64,000 nucleotides of DNA from an uncultured Aquimarina sp. (GTDB lineage: Bacteria; Bacteroidota; Bacteroidia; Flavobacteriales; Flavobacteriaceae): positions 1-64,000 of the forward strand of contig CANMFM010000011.1 of NCBI GenBank assembly GCA_947497175.1. Direction: 5' to 3'. A program made the translations under genes and the position numbers. The notes under the pieces are model-generated. The model saw nothing but the letters and a program-made list of their open reading frames with translations. It was not told the origin of the DNA and searched no databases. Numbering within the stretch: the stretch's first letter is position 1; every line of letters starts with the position of its first letter. This document shows, in pieces, positions 34,703 through 44,360 of the stretch.

Positions 34703-35305
34703 ATGGAAGAAAGAAATAATTTATATCCGGTTTTTTTGAAGGTGAAAAATCTAGAAATCCTAATTGTAGGTGGAGGAAATGTAGCCGAAGAAAAACTAAC
34801 GTTCTTAACAAAATCTAGTCCGAATGCTAACGTGACCATGATATCTCCAATGTTCAGAGAAGGTACGGTCAAATTAGCACAGAAATTTGGTGTAGAAATG
34901 ATACACAAAAAATATCACAGACGGTTTTTAAAAAGAAAGCATGTTGTGATTGCTACTACCGATATTCCTGAAGTTAATATACAAGTGTATAAAGATTGCA
35001 GGAAAAGAAGTAAACTGGTTAATGTAGCGGATAATCCACCGTATTGTGATTTTTATATGGGTGGTATTGTAACCAAAGGTAATGTTAAAGTGGCTATTTC
35101 TACCAACGGGAAGTCACCTACGACAGCCAAAAGATTGCGTCAGTTTTTTGAGGAAGTAATTCCTGAAAATATAGATGATTTGGTCAAAAATTTAAATGAA
35201 TATAGAAAAACAATAAAAGGTGATTTTGAAGAGAAAGTAGAAACACTCAACGAATTTACTAAAGGATTAATAGGAAAAAAAGAAGTTGTAAATGATAAAG
35301 ACTGA
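34703..35305 (+). CDS. Precorrin-2 dehydrogenase / sirohydrochlorin ferrochelatase
   Basis: 200 residues from ATG 34703; a TTG eight codons earlier would overlap cobA. It is equivalent to the N-terminal part of CysG, or Met8p: NAD-dependent oxidation of precorrin-2, then possibly iron insertion to make siroheme. LEILIVGGGNVAEEKL is the NAD loop. NVADNPPYCDFYMGG and VAISTNGKSPTTAKRLRQ are family signatures. Its stop overlaps the next gene's start region by 14 bases. Confidence 0.92.
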   Translation: MEERNNLYPVFLKVKNLEILIVGGGNVAEEKLTFLTKSSPNANVTMISPMFREGTVKLAQKFGVEMIHKKYHRRFLKRKHVVIATTDIPEVNIQVYKDCRKRSKLVNVADNPPYCDFYMGGIVTKGNVKVAISTNGKSPTTAKRLRQFFEEVIPENIDDLVKNLNEYRKTIKGDFEEKVETLNEFTKGLIGKKEVVNDKD

Positions 35306-36347
35306 TATTTTAATCATAGGAGCAGGACCAACAGGTTTATTTACTGTTTTTGAAGCAGGATTATTGAAGTTAAAAACACATCTTATCGATGCGCTACCAC
35401 AACCAGGAGGGCAGTGTTCAGAAATATATCCAAAAAAACCAATCTATGATATCCCAGGTTTTCCAGAAATCTTAGCCGGGCAATTAGTAGATAATCTTAT
35501 GGAGCAGATTAAACCTTTTAACCCTGGATTTACCCTGGGCGAAAGAGCCGAAACCATTGAGAAGCTCGAGGATGATACCTTTTTGGTGACAACCAACAAA
35601 GGAACTCAGCATAATGCCCCGGTAGTAGCTATTGCAGGAGGATTAGGCTCTTTTGAACCACGCAAACCACCAATTCCTAATATCACAGATTTTGAAGATA
35701 AAGGTGTTGCATATATCATTCGTGACCCAGAAGTGTATAGAGATAAAAGAGTTGTCATAGCTGGTGGAGGTGACTCTGCTTTGGATTGGACAATTTTCTT
35801 AGCAGAAGTGGCCAGTGAAGTAACTTTGGTTCATAGACGAAATGAATTTAGAGGCGCTCTCGATTCTGTAGAACGAGTAGCAGAATTATCAAAGCTGGGT
35901 AAAGTAAATTTAATTACCGAAGCCGAAGTAAAGGAGCTAAAAGGAGATGATCATGTTACTGCCGTTGGTATTAAGCATAAAACCAAGGGAGATATTCATT
36001 TAGATACCGATTATTTTATTCCATTATTTGGATTGTCTCCAAAACTGGGTCCAATCGCAAATTGGGGACTGGAGATCGAAAAAAATGCAATAAAAGTTGA
36101 TAATTCATATGATTATCAAACCAATATACCGGGTATATATGCCATAGGTGACGTAAATACATACAAAGGAAAGCTAAAATTGATTCTTTCAGGGTTTCAT
36201 GAGGCGGCGATAATGTGTCAGAGTGCATATCAAAGAATTTTCCCAGATAAAAAGTATGTTATGAAATATACAACTGTAGGTGGTGTAGAAGGATTTGATG
36301 GTACTAAAAAAGAAGCCAAAAAAGAAGTTGTAAAAGCTATTATATAA
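35292..36347 (+). CDS. Ferredoxin-NADP reductase, thioredoxin-reductase type
   Basis: 351 residues with two Rossmann loops: IIGAGPTGLFTVFEAG (FAD) and VVIAGGGDSALDW (NADPH). There is no CxxC redox pair, so it is not a thioredoxin reductase; the size and the PQPGGQCSEIYPKKPIYDIPG stretch match the YumC/PA-type ferredoxin-NADP(+) reductase group. It should pass electrons from NADPH to ferredoxin, fitting its place between the siroheme genes and a ferredoxin gene in a sulfite reductase cluster. Confidence 0.9.
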   Translation: MIKTDILIIGAGPTGLFTVFEAGLLKLKTHLIDALPQPGGQCSEIYPKKPIYDIPGFPEILAGQLVDNLMEQIKPFNPGFTLGERAETIEKLEDDTFLVTTNKGTQHNAPVVAIAGGLGSFEPRKPPIPNITDFEDKGVAYIIRDPEVYRDKRVVIAGGGDSALDWTIFLAEVASEVTLVHRRNEFRGALDSVERVAELSKLGKVNLITEAEVKELKGDDHVTAVGIKHKTKGDIHLDTDYFIPLFGLSPKLGPIANWGLEIEKNAIKVDNSYDYQTNIPGIYAIGDVNTYKGKLKLILSGFHEAAIMCQSAYQRIFPDKKYVMKYTTVGGVEGFDGTKKEAKKEVVKAII

Positions 36348-36365
36348 TTTTAATGCACTAATTCT

Positions 36366-36408
36366 CCTCGCAAGCATACCGATCTTTGGTATATTTGCGG
36401 GGATTTTT
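36366..36408 (+). terminator. Hairpin terminator containing a promoter box, ahead of ferredoxin
   Basis: Outer arms CCTCGCAA (36366-36373)/TTGCGGGG (36395-36402) and inner arms ATACC (36376-36380)/GGTAT (36388-36392) form a two-part stem followed by T5 (36404-36408). Within the 3' arm, TATATTTG (36390-36397) is an exact -7 box that would start transcription about 25 bases before the ferredoxin ATG. Confidence 0.65.
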
Positions 36409-36428
36409 ATAGCATAAGCACAAGAATT

Positions 36429-36749
36429 ATGTCAGACGTAACCATAAAAATAAAAGATAGAGAAGGAGAAGTGCATGAGGTACAGGCACCTACAGACATG
36501 AATATGAATCTAATGGAAGTTTGTAAGGCCTATGAACTGCCTGTTGAAGGTACTTGTGGTGGGATGGCGATGTGCGCGTCTTGTCAATGTTATGTTTTAT
36601 CTGATCATAAACTTCCTGAGATGAGTGATGATGAAGATTTGATGCTGGCCGAAGCTTTTTACGTAGAAGATAATAGCCGGTTAGGCTGCCAGATTCCCAT
36701 AACTCCAGAATTGGATGGATTAGAGGTTGAATTGGCTCCGGAATCTTAA
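36429..36749 (+). CDS. 2Fe-2S ferredoxin
   Basis: 106-residue electron carrier of the adrenodoxin/plant-like ferredoxin fold. The cluster cysteines are Cys43, Cys49, Cys52 (GTCGGMAMCASC) and Cys87 (RLGCQIP). It may take electrons from the reductase encoded just upstream and deliver them to sulfite reductase; this is inferred from position. It seems to have its own promoter within the preceding terminator hairpin. Confidence 0.93.
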   Translation: MSDVTIKIKDREGEVHEVQAPTDMNMNLMEVCKAYELPVEGTCGGMAMCASCQCYVLSDHKLPEMSDDEDLMLAEAFYVEDNSRLGCQIPITPELDGLEVELAPES

Positions 36750-36753
36750 AATT

Positions 36754-37182
36754 TTAGTGCTCTAAAATTGGAATACATACTTTATATGGACCTTTTATTC
36801 TTACTGTAATCTTTTGATATTGCCAGTTTTCTTTATCCCTATTGGCAATGATATCCAGTTTGCCCCTTCCTTTGGTGCCTCTAATACCAACAGTTATGGT
36901 TACTGTATTGTAATCGTTTGCATAGGTAACTTCGCCTTCTAGTAGACGAAAAAAATTATGAGAAGACAGGTGACCTAACTTTTCGATAACGTTTTCATTT
37001 ACTTGAGCCTTTCTATGTGCATTGTGAATAAGGTCTGGTTGTACTAGGACCGATCCATATCTAAAAGTTGCATTGCCAGTCATTAAAAAAAAGAAGGTGA
37101 TAAAAGAGAGCATTGCAGAAGTAACCAATAGCCATTTCCAATTTCTTATCCACCAGCTTCTTTTAAGTATTGTTTCGTTCAT
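36754..37182 (-). CDS. Coa1-like small membrane protein
   Basis: 142 residues with one transmembrane helix (about 16-36) after a basic, Trp-rich N-terminus (KRSWWIRNWKWLL). The soluble part, with AHRKAQVNENVIEKLG and GTKGRGKLDIIANRDKENW, resembles the Coa1 cytochrome oxidase assembly factor family as annotated in Bacteroidota. Functional transfer from the eukaryotic protein is uncertain. It converges with the ferredoxin gene, 4 bases apart. Confidence 0.65.
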   Translation of the reverse strand: MNETILKRSWWIRNWKWLLVTSAMLSFITFFFLMTGNATFRYGSVLVQPDLIHNAHRKAQVNENVIEKLGHLSSHNFFRLLEGEVTYANDYNTVTITVGIRGTKGRGKLDIIANRDKENWQYQKITVRIKGPYKVCIPILEH

Positions 37183-37380
37183 GTGATTTTAATCTTGATG
37201 TCGTAAAATATAAACTGTAGATCCAATAGGTGTGTTGCAGATTAACGACTATGTTGTGATTGTCAAAAAAGGATTATTTATGATATACCATGCTTTTTAA
37301 TGCGAATGTTTGATAAAATGTGATCATAATTGACTGTATTTTGTGTAAACGATAGATTTTATGATATTTTCAAATTTAAT
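37183..37380. other. Intergenic DNA upstream of the metH promoter
   Basis: AT-rich region with no credible reading frame or strong repeat. It should hold the promoter of the leftward Coa1-like gene, but no clean -7 box was found. Confidence 0.4.
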
Positions 37381-37411
37381 TTGGATAACAAATAACTATG
37401 CTATTACTTTG
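37381..37411 (+). promoter_or_regulatory. Predicted metH operon promoter
   Basis: TTG (37381-37383), a 20-base spacer and TTACTTTG (37404-37411), one mismatch from TAnnTTTG. Transcription would begin about 20 bases ahead of the S-box. Confidence 0.5.
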
Positions 37412-37438
37412 CAGGTAGTTCATAAAATTATTTAAATC

Positions 37439-37541
37439 GTTATCAAGAAAGGTGGAGGGAATAGACCCGATGAAACCTTAGCAACCCTTTATCTGGTAAA
37501 GAAGGTGCTACATTCTATCCGTTTAGTGCGGAATAGATAAC
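37439..37541 (+). promoter_or_regulatory. SAM-I (S-box) riboswitch ahead of metH
   Basis: AAGGTGGAGGGAATAGACC, CCGATGAAACC, TTAGCAACCC and AAGAAGGTGCTACATTCTATC give a full S-box, nearly identical to the one at 20556-20660. P1 is GTTATC (37439-37444)/GATAAC (37536-37541). P3 is CTTTA/TAAAG, varying with pairing kept relative to the other copy. The kink-turn GATGA is canonical. A hairpin AACACC/GGTGTT about 100 bases downstream (37638-37660) is a candidate expression platform. Confidence 0.94.
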
Positions 37542-37717
37542 CAAGACTCATAGTCTAACTATGTTTTCCACAATTTTTCTTGATATATAATTTTGATTTT
37601 TCCTTGTATTGGGGAGTCAAATATTGTGTAATGATTCAACACCTGGGTTATTAGGGTGTTTGTTGTTATTGATAATAAAAAATGTGCTTTGAGAAGCTCA
37701 GCCCGACAATTATTTAA

Positions 37718-38719
37718 ATGAAAGATATACAAAAAATACTCGAAGAAAGAATCCTTGTGCTTGATGGAGCTATGGGGACCATGTTACAACGTCATAAGTT
37801 TACAGAAGAAGATTTCAGAGGCGAACGTTTCAAAGACTGGCCTGTTCCTCTCCAAGGGAATAACGATTTATTAAGTATCACACAACCTGAAGCCATTAAA
37901 GAAGTACACCGGTTATATTTTGAAGCAGGAGCCGATATTATAGAAACCAATACTTTTTCTGGGACTACAATTGCAATGGCTGATTATGAGATGGAAGAAT
38001 TGGTTTACGAACTCAATTATCAATCTGCTAAGATAGCTAAAGAAGTAGCTGATGATTTTACTGTCAAAGAGCCACATAAACCACGTTTTGTTGCAGGGTC
38101 TATTGGGCCTACAAACAGAACAGCAAGCATGTCACCAGATGTCAATGATCCAGGATACCGGGCAGTTACTTTTGACGAATTAAGAATTGCCTATAAACTA
38201 CAGGTAGAAGCACTAATCGACGGCGGCGCTGATATACTATTAGTCGAAACTATTTTTGACACGCTTAATGCCAAAGCTGCGCTTTTTGCAATTGAAGAGG
38301 TAAAAGACGAGAGAAATATTGATATTCCGATAATGGTCAGCGGCACTATAACCGATGCCAGTGGGAGAACACTTTCTGGTCAAACTGCAGAAGCATTTTT
38401 GATATCCGTTTCGCATATACCAATGTTATCTGTAGGATTTAATTGTGCCCTTGGGGCGAGTCAATTAACACCTCATTTAGAAGTGTTATCTCAAAAAGCA
38501 AGTTTCGGAATTTCTGCGCATCCTAATGCTGGATTACCAAATGCATTTGGTGAGTACGATGAAACACCAGAACAAATGGCCGATCAGATTAAAGAATATA
38601 TGGATAAAAGTCTGGTCAATATTATTGGCGGATGTTGCGGAACAACTCCTGATCACATTAGAGCAATTGCCGAATTAGCTAAAAATTATAAACCACGTCT
38701 TGTTGGGGTTAGTGTATAG
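37718..38719 (+). CDS. metH: Methionine synthase, homocysteine-binding module (split MetH, part 1)
   Basis: 333 residues, equal to the first domain of cobalamin-dependent methionine synthase. [29 protein letters not shown] and [11 protein letters not shown] are present; the three cysteines in the last two motifs bind the zinc that activates homocysteine. The stop is followed three bases later by the ATG of the rest of the enzyme, so the two chains are made from one message. Confidence 0.94.
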   Translation: MKDIQKILEERILVLDGAMGTMLQRHKFTEEDFRGERFKDWPVPLQGNNDLLSITQPEAIKEVHRLYFEAGADIIETNTFSGTTIAMADYEMEELVYELNYQSAKIAKEVADDFTVKEPHKPRFVAGSIGPTNRTASMSPDVNDPGYRAVTFDELRIAYKLQVEALIDGGADILLVETIFDTLNAKAALFAIEEVKDERNIDIPIMVSGTITDASGRTLSGQTAEAFLISVSHIPMLSVGFNCALGASQLTPHLEVLSQKASFGISAHPNAGLPNAFGEYDETPEQMADQIKEYMDKSLVNIIGGCCGTTPDHIRAIAELAKNYKPRLVGVSV

Positions 38720-38722
38720 GAT

Positions 38723-41416
38723 ATGGGTACTACAGAAAAAAGAAAATACTTAAAACTTTCTGGGCTAGAGCCTATGATTGTTTCTGCCGAAACAAATTTC
38801 ATCAATGTAGGAGAGCGTACTAATGTAGCTGGATCACGTAAATTTTTACGCCTGATTAAAGAAGAAAAGTTTGATGAAGCTTTAGATATTGCCAGGCATC
38901 AGGTAGAAGGAGGGGCACAAGTTATCGATATTAATATGGATGATGGGTTGATTGATGGTAAAGAGGCCATGGTAAGATTTTTGAATCTTATTATGGCAGA
39001 ACCAGATATCGCGAGAGTTCCTATCATGATTGATAGTTCAAAATGGGAGATCATAGAAGCAGGGCTTCAGGTCGTTCAGGGAAAATGCGTAGTAAATTCT
39101 ATCAGTCTTAAAGAAGGAGAAGAAGAATTTATCAAACATGCCCTGGCAATAAAAAGATACGGTGCGGCTGTTATCGTAATGGCATTTGATGAGGTAGGCC
39201 AGGCCGACAATTACGATAGGCGTTTAGAGATCTCTAAAAGATCTTATGATGTGTTGGTTAATAAAGTAAATTTTCCGCCAGAAGATATCATTTTTGATCT
39301 GAATATTTTTCCGGTGGCAACAGGTATGGAAGAACATCGGAAAAATGCTGTAGACTTTATTGAAGCAACAAGATGGGTTAGAGAAAATCTTCCTCATTGT
39401 AGTGTAAGTGGCGGGGTGAGTAATGTTTCATTTTCATTTAGAGGTAATAATACAGTACGAGAAGCAATGCATTCGGTGTTTTTATTTCATGCCATCAAAG
39501 CAGGAATGAATATGGGAATTGTAAACCCAGCGATGTTAGAAGTATATGATGATATTCCTAAAGATTTATTAGAACATGTCGAAGACGTTATTCTAGACAG
39601 AAGAGACGATGCTACAGAGCGATTATTGGATTTTGCGGAAACAGTTAAAGGAACCAAAAAAGAACAAACTGTTGATCTTTCCTGGCGAGAAGAACCGTTA
39701 CAAAATAGAATAACAAGGGCACTTGTTAAAGGAATTGATCAGTACATTGTAGAAGATATAGAAGAGGCGCGACAAAGTGTTGATAAACCTATTGAAGTTA
39801 TCGAAGGGCATTTGATGACCGGGATGAATGTAGTAGGAGATCTTTTTGGATCCGGAAAAATGTTCTTGCCACAAGTGGTAAAATCTGCCAGAGTAATGAA
39901 AAAGGCAGTAGCGTATTTACTTCCTTTTATTGAAGAAGAAAAAAAGAAAAATCCCGAAACAGCCCAAGGAAACGGATCGGCAGGAAAAGTTCTGATGGCA
40001 ACGGTTAAAGGAGATGTACATGATATCGGTAAAAACATCGTCTCTGTGGTATTAGGATGCAATAATTATGAGATCGTTGACCTTGGCGTTATGGTCCCTC
40101 CTGAAAAAATTATTCAGACTGCAATGGATGAACAGGTTGATATCATTGGTCTTAGTGGCTTGATAACCCCCTCATTAGATGAAATGGTATATCTCGCCAA
40201 AGAAATGGAGCGTAAAAATTTTAAGATCCCATTATTGATTGGTGGTGCAACAACTTCAAAAGCACATACTGCGGTTAAGATTGACCCACAATATAAAAAT
40301 GCCGTAGTGCACGTTAATGATGCATCAAGAGCGGTTACTGTTGTTGGAGATTTATTGAATAAAAGAAGTAACCAGAACTATGTTGGAGATCTCAAAGAAG
40401 ATTATGAAAAATTTAGAGAGGGCTTTTTAAAACGAACAAAACAAAAAGAATACCTGACCATTAAAGAGGCTAGAAAAAATAAATTCACTATCGATTGGCC
40501 AAATTCTGAAATCATAAAACCAAACCAACTTGGAATCCAGGTCATAGAAGATTTTGATCTCAAAAAACTGGAGCCTTATATTGATTGGACACCATTTTTT
40601 AGATCCTGGGATTTACATGGCAAATATCCAGCTATTTTGACAGATCAAGTTGTAGGAGAACAGGCGACCTCATTATTTAATGATGCACAAGAGTTGTTGC
40701 GAAAAGTTTTTAACGAAAAATTACTGAAAGCTAAAGCCGTCTACGGCCTCTTTGAAGCAAATACTGTACATGATGATGATATCGAAGTTAGTTCTGAAAA
40801 TAGCAAATACACCTTCAGGACATTACGACAACAATTAAAAAAACATGCAGGCAAACCTAATTTTGCACTATCAGATTTTATAGCGCCAAAAGAAATTAAC
40901 ATACAAGATTATATAGGTTGTTTTTGTGTAACAACAGGTTTTGGAACCGCAAAACTTGCTAAAAAGTTTGAAGACGACCATGATGATTACAATGCTATCA
41001 TGATAAAGGCGCTGGCAGATCGTTTAGCCGAGGGGTTTGCAGAATATTTGCATATGAAAGTGCGTAAAGACGATTGGGGCTACGCTACTAATGAAGTGTT
41101 AAGCAATGAAGAGCTTATTAAAGAGGCTTATAAAGGAATTCGACCTGCCCCCGGGTATCCTGCGTGCCCTGATCATCTCGAAAAAATTACAATTTGGGAA
41201 TTGCTTCAGGTTAAAGAAAAAATTGGAGTCGAATTGACCGAAAGTCTCGCCATGTGGCCGGCTGCATCGGTATCTGGATATTATTTTGGAAATCCTGAAG
41301 CACGATATTTTGGATTAGGGAAAATCAAAGCGGATCAGGTTAAAGATTTTGCAGAGCGAAAGAATATTGATTTAGAATATGCCAGGAAATGGTTAAATCC
41401 GAACATACAAGACTAA
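38723..41416 (+). CDS. metH: Methionine synthase, folate/cobalamin/activation modules (split MetH, part 2)
   Basis: 897 residues. Domains in order: pterin-binding methyltetrahydrofolate domain ([15 protein letters not shown] at about 26-40), cobalamin cap, B12-binding domain (GDVHDIGKN with the axial His), and the SAM-dependent reactivation domain ([14 protein letters not shown]). It transfers methyl from methyl-THF to homocysteine bound by the separately encoded part 1. Because all catalytic motifs are kept, the split is an arrangement of the lineage and not a broken gene. Confidence 0.95.
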   Translation: MGTTEKRKYLKLSGLEPMIVSAETNFINVGERTNVAGSRKFLRLIKEEKFDEALDIARHQVEGGAQVIDINMDDGLIDGKEAMVRFLNLIMAEPDIARVPIMIDSSKWEIIEAGLQVVQGKCVVNSISLKEGEEEFIKHALAIKRYGAAVIVMAFDEVGQADNYDRRLEISKRSYDVLVNKVNFPPEDIIFDLNIFPVATGMEEHRKNAVDFIEATRWVRENLPHCSVSGGVSNVSFSFRGNNTVREAMHSVFLFHAIKAGMNMGIVNPAMLEVYDDIPKDLLEHVEDVILDRRDDATERLLDFAETVKGTKKEQTVDLSWREEPLQNRITRALVKGIDQYIVEDIEEARQSVDKPIEVIEGHLMTGMNVVGDLFGSGKMFLPQVVKSARVMKKAVAYLLPFIEEEKKKNPETAQGNGSAGKVLMATVKGDVHDIGKNIVSVVLGCNNYEIVDLGVMVPPEKIIQTAMDEQVDIIGLSGLITPSLDEMVYLAKEMERKNFKIPLLIGGATTSKAHTAVKIDPQYKNAVVHVNDASRAVTVVGDLLNKRSNQNYVGDLKEDYEKFREGFLKRTKQKEYLTIKEARKNKFTIDWPNSEIIKPNQLGIQVIEDFDLKKLEPYIDWTPFFRSWDLHGKYPAILTDQVVGEQATSLFNDAQELLRKVFNEKLLKAKAVYGLFEANTVHDDDIEVSSENSKYTFRTLRQQLKKHAGKPNFALSDFIAPKEINIQDYIGCFCVTTGFGTAKLAKKFEDDHDDYNAIMIKALADRLAEGFAEYLHMKVRKDDWGYATNEVLSNEELIKEAYKGIRPAPGYPACPDHLEKITIWELLQVKEKIGVELTESLAMWPAASVSGYYFGNPEARYFGLGKIKADQVKDFAERKNIDLEYARKWLNPNIQD

Positions 41417-41486
41417 ATAGGTCTTTGTGTGCAAATACTGCCATGAATTTGCTTAAAGAAAAGAAAAACGAATTACAATTATATAA

Positions 41487-42440
41487 ATGAAAGTTACAGA
41501 GCATATAGCAAAAGCGAAAGGAAAAACACTATTCTCTTTTGAATTAATACCCCCTCAAAAAGGAAGAAGCATACAAGAGTTGTATGATAATATCGATCCG
41601 TTGATGGAGTTTAATCCTCCTTTTATTGATGTTACAACCTCTAGAGAAGAGTTTATTTATATTGATCGAGATGGACTTTTAGATAAAAAATTAACTCGTA
41701 TGCGTCCGGGTACAGTAGGGATATGTGCATCTATTAAACATAAGTATAATGTTGATACTATACCCCATGTGCTTTGTGGTGGTTTTACTAAAGAAGAAAC
41801 AGAATACTTGTTAGTCGATTGTCATTACCTTGGTATAGATAATGTGATGGCGCTGCGAGGAGATGCTATGAAGGAAGAAAAGTATTTTAATCCTACAGAT
41901 GGAGGGCATTGTTATGCCAGTGAGTTGGTTGAGCAAATAGTAAATATGAACAAGGGGCAATTTCTTCACGAGGTTATAGAAAGTGATAACCAATCTAATT
42001 TTTGTGTTGGAGTAGCCGGTTATCCAGAAAAACATATGGAGGCTCCTTCGTTTGACTCTGATATACGATGGCTGAAAAATAAAGTTGATGCAGGAGCTGA
42101 TTATGTGGTAACTCAGATGTTTTTCGACAATAGAAAGTACTTTGATTTTGTAGAAAAAGCTAAATCTGCAGGAATCAACGTGCCGATAATCCCGGGGATT
42201 AAACCAGTAGCGGTAAAAAGACATTTACAATTACTGCCACAAGTGTTTAAATTGGATATGCCAGATGAATTAGTCAGAGCGGTAGAAAAATGTAAGACAA
42301 ATAAAGAAGTGAGAGAAGTAGGGATCGAATTTGCAATACAACAATCTAAGGAGCTAATGGATTATGGGGTTCCTGTATTGCATTATTATTCTATGGGAAA
42401 ATCGGATAATATTAAACGAATAGCTTCAGAGGTTTTCTAG
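41487..42440 (+). CDS. metF: 5,10-methylenetetrahydrofolate reductase
   Basis: 317-residue FAD enzyme of the MTHFR family that makes the methyl-THF used by MetH. FSFELIPPQKG, near the N-terminus, carries the catalytic Glu. ALRGDAMKEE and FCVGVAGYPEKH are family signatures, and DYVVTQMFFDN lines the active site. Third gene of the S-box operon, 70 bases after metH part 2. Confidence 0.94.
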   Translation: MKVTEHIAKAKGKTLFSFELIPPQKGRSIQELYDNIDPLMEFNPPFIDVTTSREEFIYIDRDGLLDKKLTRMRPGTVGICASIKHKYNVDTIPHVLCGGFTKEETEYLLVDCHYLGIDNVMALRGDAMKEEKYFNPTDGGHCYASELVEQIVNMNKGQFLHEVIESDNQSNFCVGVAGYPEKHMEAPSFDSDIRWLKNKVDAGADYVVTQMFFDNRKYFDFVEKAKSAGINVPIIPGIKPVAVKRHLQLLPQVFKLDMPDELVRAVEKCKTNKEVREVGIEFAIQQSKELMDYGVPVLHYYSMGKSDNIKRIASEVF

Positions 42441-42491
42441 TATAGAGAAACTGTTTTTAAGAAAACGTTAAGGCTATTTAAAAAGTATTGC

Positions 42492-42499
42492 TACTTTTG
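42492..42499 (+). promoter_or_regulatory. Predicted promoter giving a near-leaderless mRNA
   Basis: TACTTTTG is an exact -7 box only 4 bases before the ATG at 42504. The transcript would start at or within a few bases of the start codon. Confidence 0.45.
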
Positions 42500-42503
42500 C
42501 CGG

Positions 42504-43601
42504 ATGATAAAGCGGATTTGCCTCACGTTATTTATTATATGCTATAGTGCTTATTCTCAGAAGGAAAGTAGGTCGCATTATACATTGGATGTCAATAATT
42601 TTTATGGGACTATCCTAAAGCATAACCCAGATATTGCCCATTTAATTACAGGGCATCCGTCGGGAGTGTTTCTTTCGTTTCAGAAAAAAACTTTTGGAGA
42701 ACAAGAATGGCAACGATTATACAATGCTCCTGATTATGGGATTTCTTTTATGTATCAGGATATGGATAATCCCGTATTGGGCGAACATCTAGGTCTGTAT
42801 GTGCACTATAATTTTTATTTTCTTAAGCGACATGTATTGCTTAGATTAGGTCAAGGGATAGCATATAGTACAAATCCATATGATGAAGACAAAAACTTCA
42901 GAAATATAGCACATGGTACTCATCTAACAAGCGCAACTTATGCATTGCTGAACTTTAAAAAAGAAAACATCTTTAAGAGACTTGGACTACAGGCTGGCTT
43001 AGGTGTGGTACATTATTCTAACGGAAATTCTAAAGCACCGAACAAAAGTACAAATACTTTGTTTCTAAATGCTGGTGTAACATATGCTTTGGATTCTGAA
43101 ACTCCGGAGTATACAGAAAAAGAAAAAGGACTGTCCAGGGGAGCAGCACCTTTTGGATACGGATTTATTTTTAGAAGTGGTATTAATGAAAGCGATGTTG
43201 TGGGGTCAGGAAGGTTCCCATTTTATACATTTGGAGGGTTTATAGATAAAAGATTGAATAAGAAAAGTGCGATTCAGTTCGGGACAGAATTGTTTCTTTC
43301 TAAAGCATTGAAACGATATATTGATTTCCGTGCGTCTGGTGGTTTCGATGACGGAACCACAGGCGATGAAGATTCAAAACGTGTAGGAGTGTATCTGGGG
43401 CACGAATTACGTGTACATAAAATTTCGGTGCTTACTCAGTTTGGGTATTACATATATTACCCTTATGATTTTGAAGGGCAGACATACCTACGAGCGGGAC
43501 TTCAGTATTATTTTACAAAGAACATATTTACAGCCTTTACGGTGAGATCCCATGCAGCAAAAGCTGAGGCTATGGAATTTTCGATAGGATATAGGTTATG
43601 A
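42504..43601 (+). CDS. Acyloxyacyl hydrolase / PagL-like outer-membrane lipid A deacylase
   Basis: 365 residues with a signal peptide (1-18, ending SAYSQ) and a predicted beta-barrel pattern ending in an aromatic-rich strand (MEFSIGYRL). The PagL catalytic motif H-x-S-N appears in VVHYSNGNSKAPN. PagL enzymes remove the 3-O acyl chain from lipid A. At 365 residues it is longer than classical PagL (about 150-180), as is usual for Bacteroidota members. Its stop overlaps the next gene by 4 bases. Confidence 0.8.
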   Translation: MIKRICLTLFIICYSAYSQKESRSHYTLDVNNFYGTILKHNPDIAHLITGHPSGVFLSFQKKTFGEQEWQRLYNAPDYGISFMYQDMDNPVLGEHLGLYVHYNFYFLKRHVLLRLGQGIAYSTNPYDEDKNFRNIAHGTHLTSATYALLNFKKENIFKRLGLQAGLGVVHYSNGNSKAPNKSTNTLFLNAGVTYALDSETPEYTEKEKGLSRGAAPFGYGFIFRSGINESDVVGSGRFPFYTFGGFIDKRLNKKSAIQFGTELFLSKALKRYIDFRASGGFDDGTTGDEDSKRVGVYLGHELRVHKISVLTQFGYYIYYPYDFEGQTYLRAGLQYYFTKNIFTAFTVRSHAAKAEAMEFSIGYRL

Positions 43602-44344
43602 GAATACTACACTACATATTACTATCATTTTTAGTTTTTGGATGTAACTCTGAGGATGCTTCAGATTGTTTTCAAAGAACGGGGGATAGTATAAGAAGAG
43701 AAGTTCAAGTTTCTGATTTCACCAAAATTTTGGTAAATCCAAATGTCGAACTGATTCTAAAACAAGGCGAGAGTACTTCTGTACTTATTGAAACAGGAGA
43801 TAATTTATTAAATGAAGTTTCGGCTGTGGTTGAAGGAGAACAACTTACTGTAAGTGACACTAACGATTGTGCTTTTTTTAGAGATTTTAATCAGACCAAA
43901 GTTTTCGTTACCGCGCCAAATATCACAGAAATACGTAGTGCTACGCAATTTGATATATCTTCTGATGGGGTTTTGAATTATTCGTCGTTAAATTTACTCT
44001 CTGAAGATTTTAATGTATCAGGAGGAAATACAAATGGCACCTTTACGCTTGAAGTTAATAGTGAATCGATCAATGTGGTAGGAAATAATATTGCTTCTTT
44101 TTTTATTAAAGGTCTTACAAAAAACCTTTCTGTAAGCTTGTTTTCAGGAACAGGAAGATTTGAAGGTGCCGATTTAATTGCAGAAAATGTAAAGATTTTT
44201 CACCGGGGGACTAATAAAATTATCGTAAACCCACAACAATCTATTATTGGCGAAATTAGAAGTACTGGTGATGTAATCTCTACAAACAGACCAGAAACTG
44301 TTTCGGTAGAACAATTTTTTACCGGAAAACTAATTTTTCTATAA
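43598..44344 (+). CDS. Head-GIN domain (DUF2807) lipoprotein
   Basis: 248 residues. A lipoprotein signal with lipobox LVFGC (Cys16) precedes a DUF2807 domain: VSDFTKILVNPNVELILKQG, then repeated beta units including EIRSATQFDISSDG. DUF2807 proteins form right-handed beta-solenoids at the cell surface with unknown roles. It overlaps the PagL-like gene by 4 bases, which suggests joint expression in the outer membrane. Confidence 0.85.
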   Translation: MRILHYILLSFLVFGCNSEDASDCFQRTGDSIRREVQVSDFTKILVNPNVELILKQGESTSVLIETGDNLLNEVSAVVEGEQLTVSDTNDCAFFRDFNQTKVFVTAPNITEIRSATQFDISSDGVLNYSSLNLLSEDFNVSGGNTNGTFTLEVNSESINVVGNNIASFFIKGLTKNLSVSLFSGTGRFEGADLIAENVKIFHRGTNKIIVNPQQSIIGEIRSTGDVISTNRPETVSVEQFFTGKLIFL

Positions 44345-44360
44345 AATACAAGTGATTTAA

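Noticed and set aside
38700..38740. Sequencing frameshift as cause of the split metH
   Set aside because: Each chain has complete domains and a sensible start or stop; the split falls exactly at a domain border, and I recall the same arrangement in other Bacteroidota.
39739..40062. 107-codon reverse-strand frame inside metH part 2
   Set aside because: Antisense to the cobalamin-domain region; a shadow frame.
41811..42224. 137-codon reverse-strand frame inside metF
   Set aside because: Long, but antisense to a clear metF with intact motifs; the translation looks like random composition.
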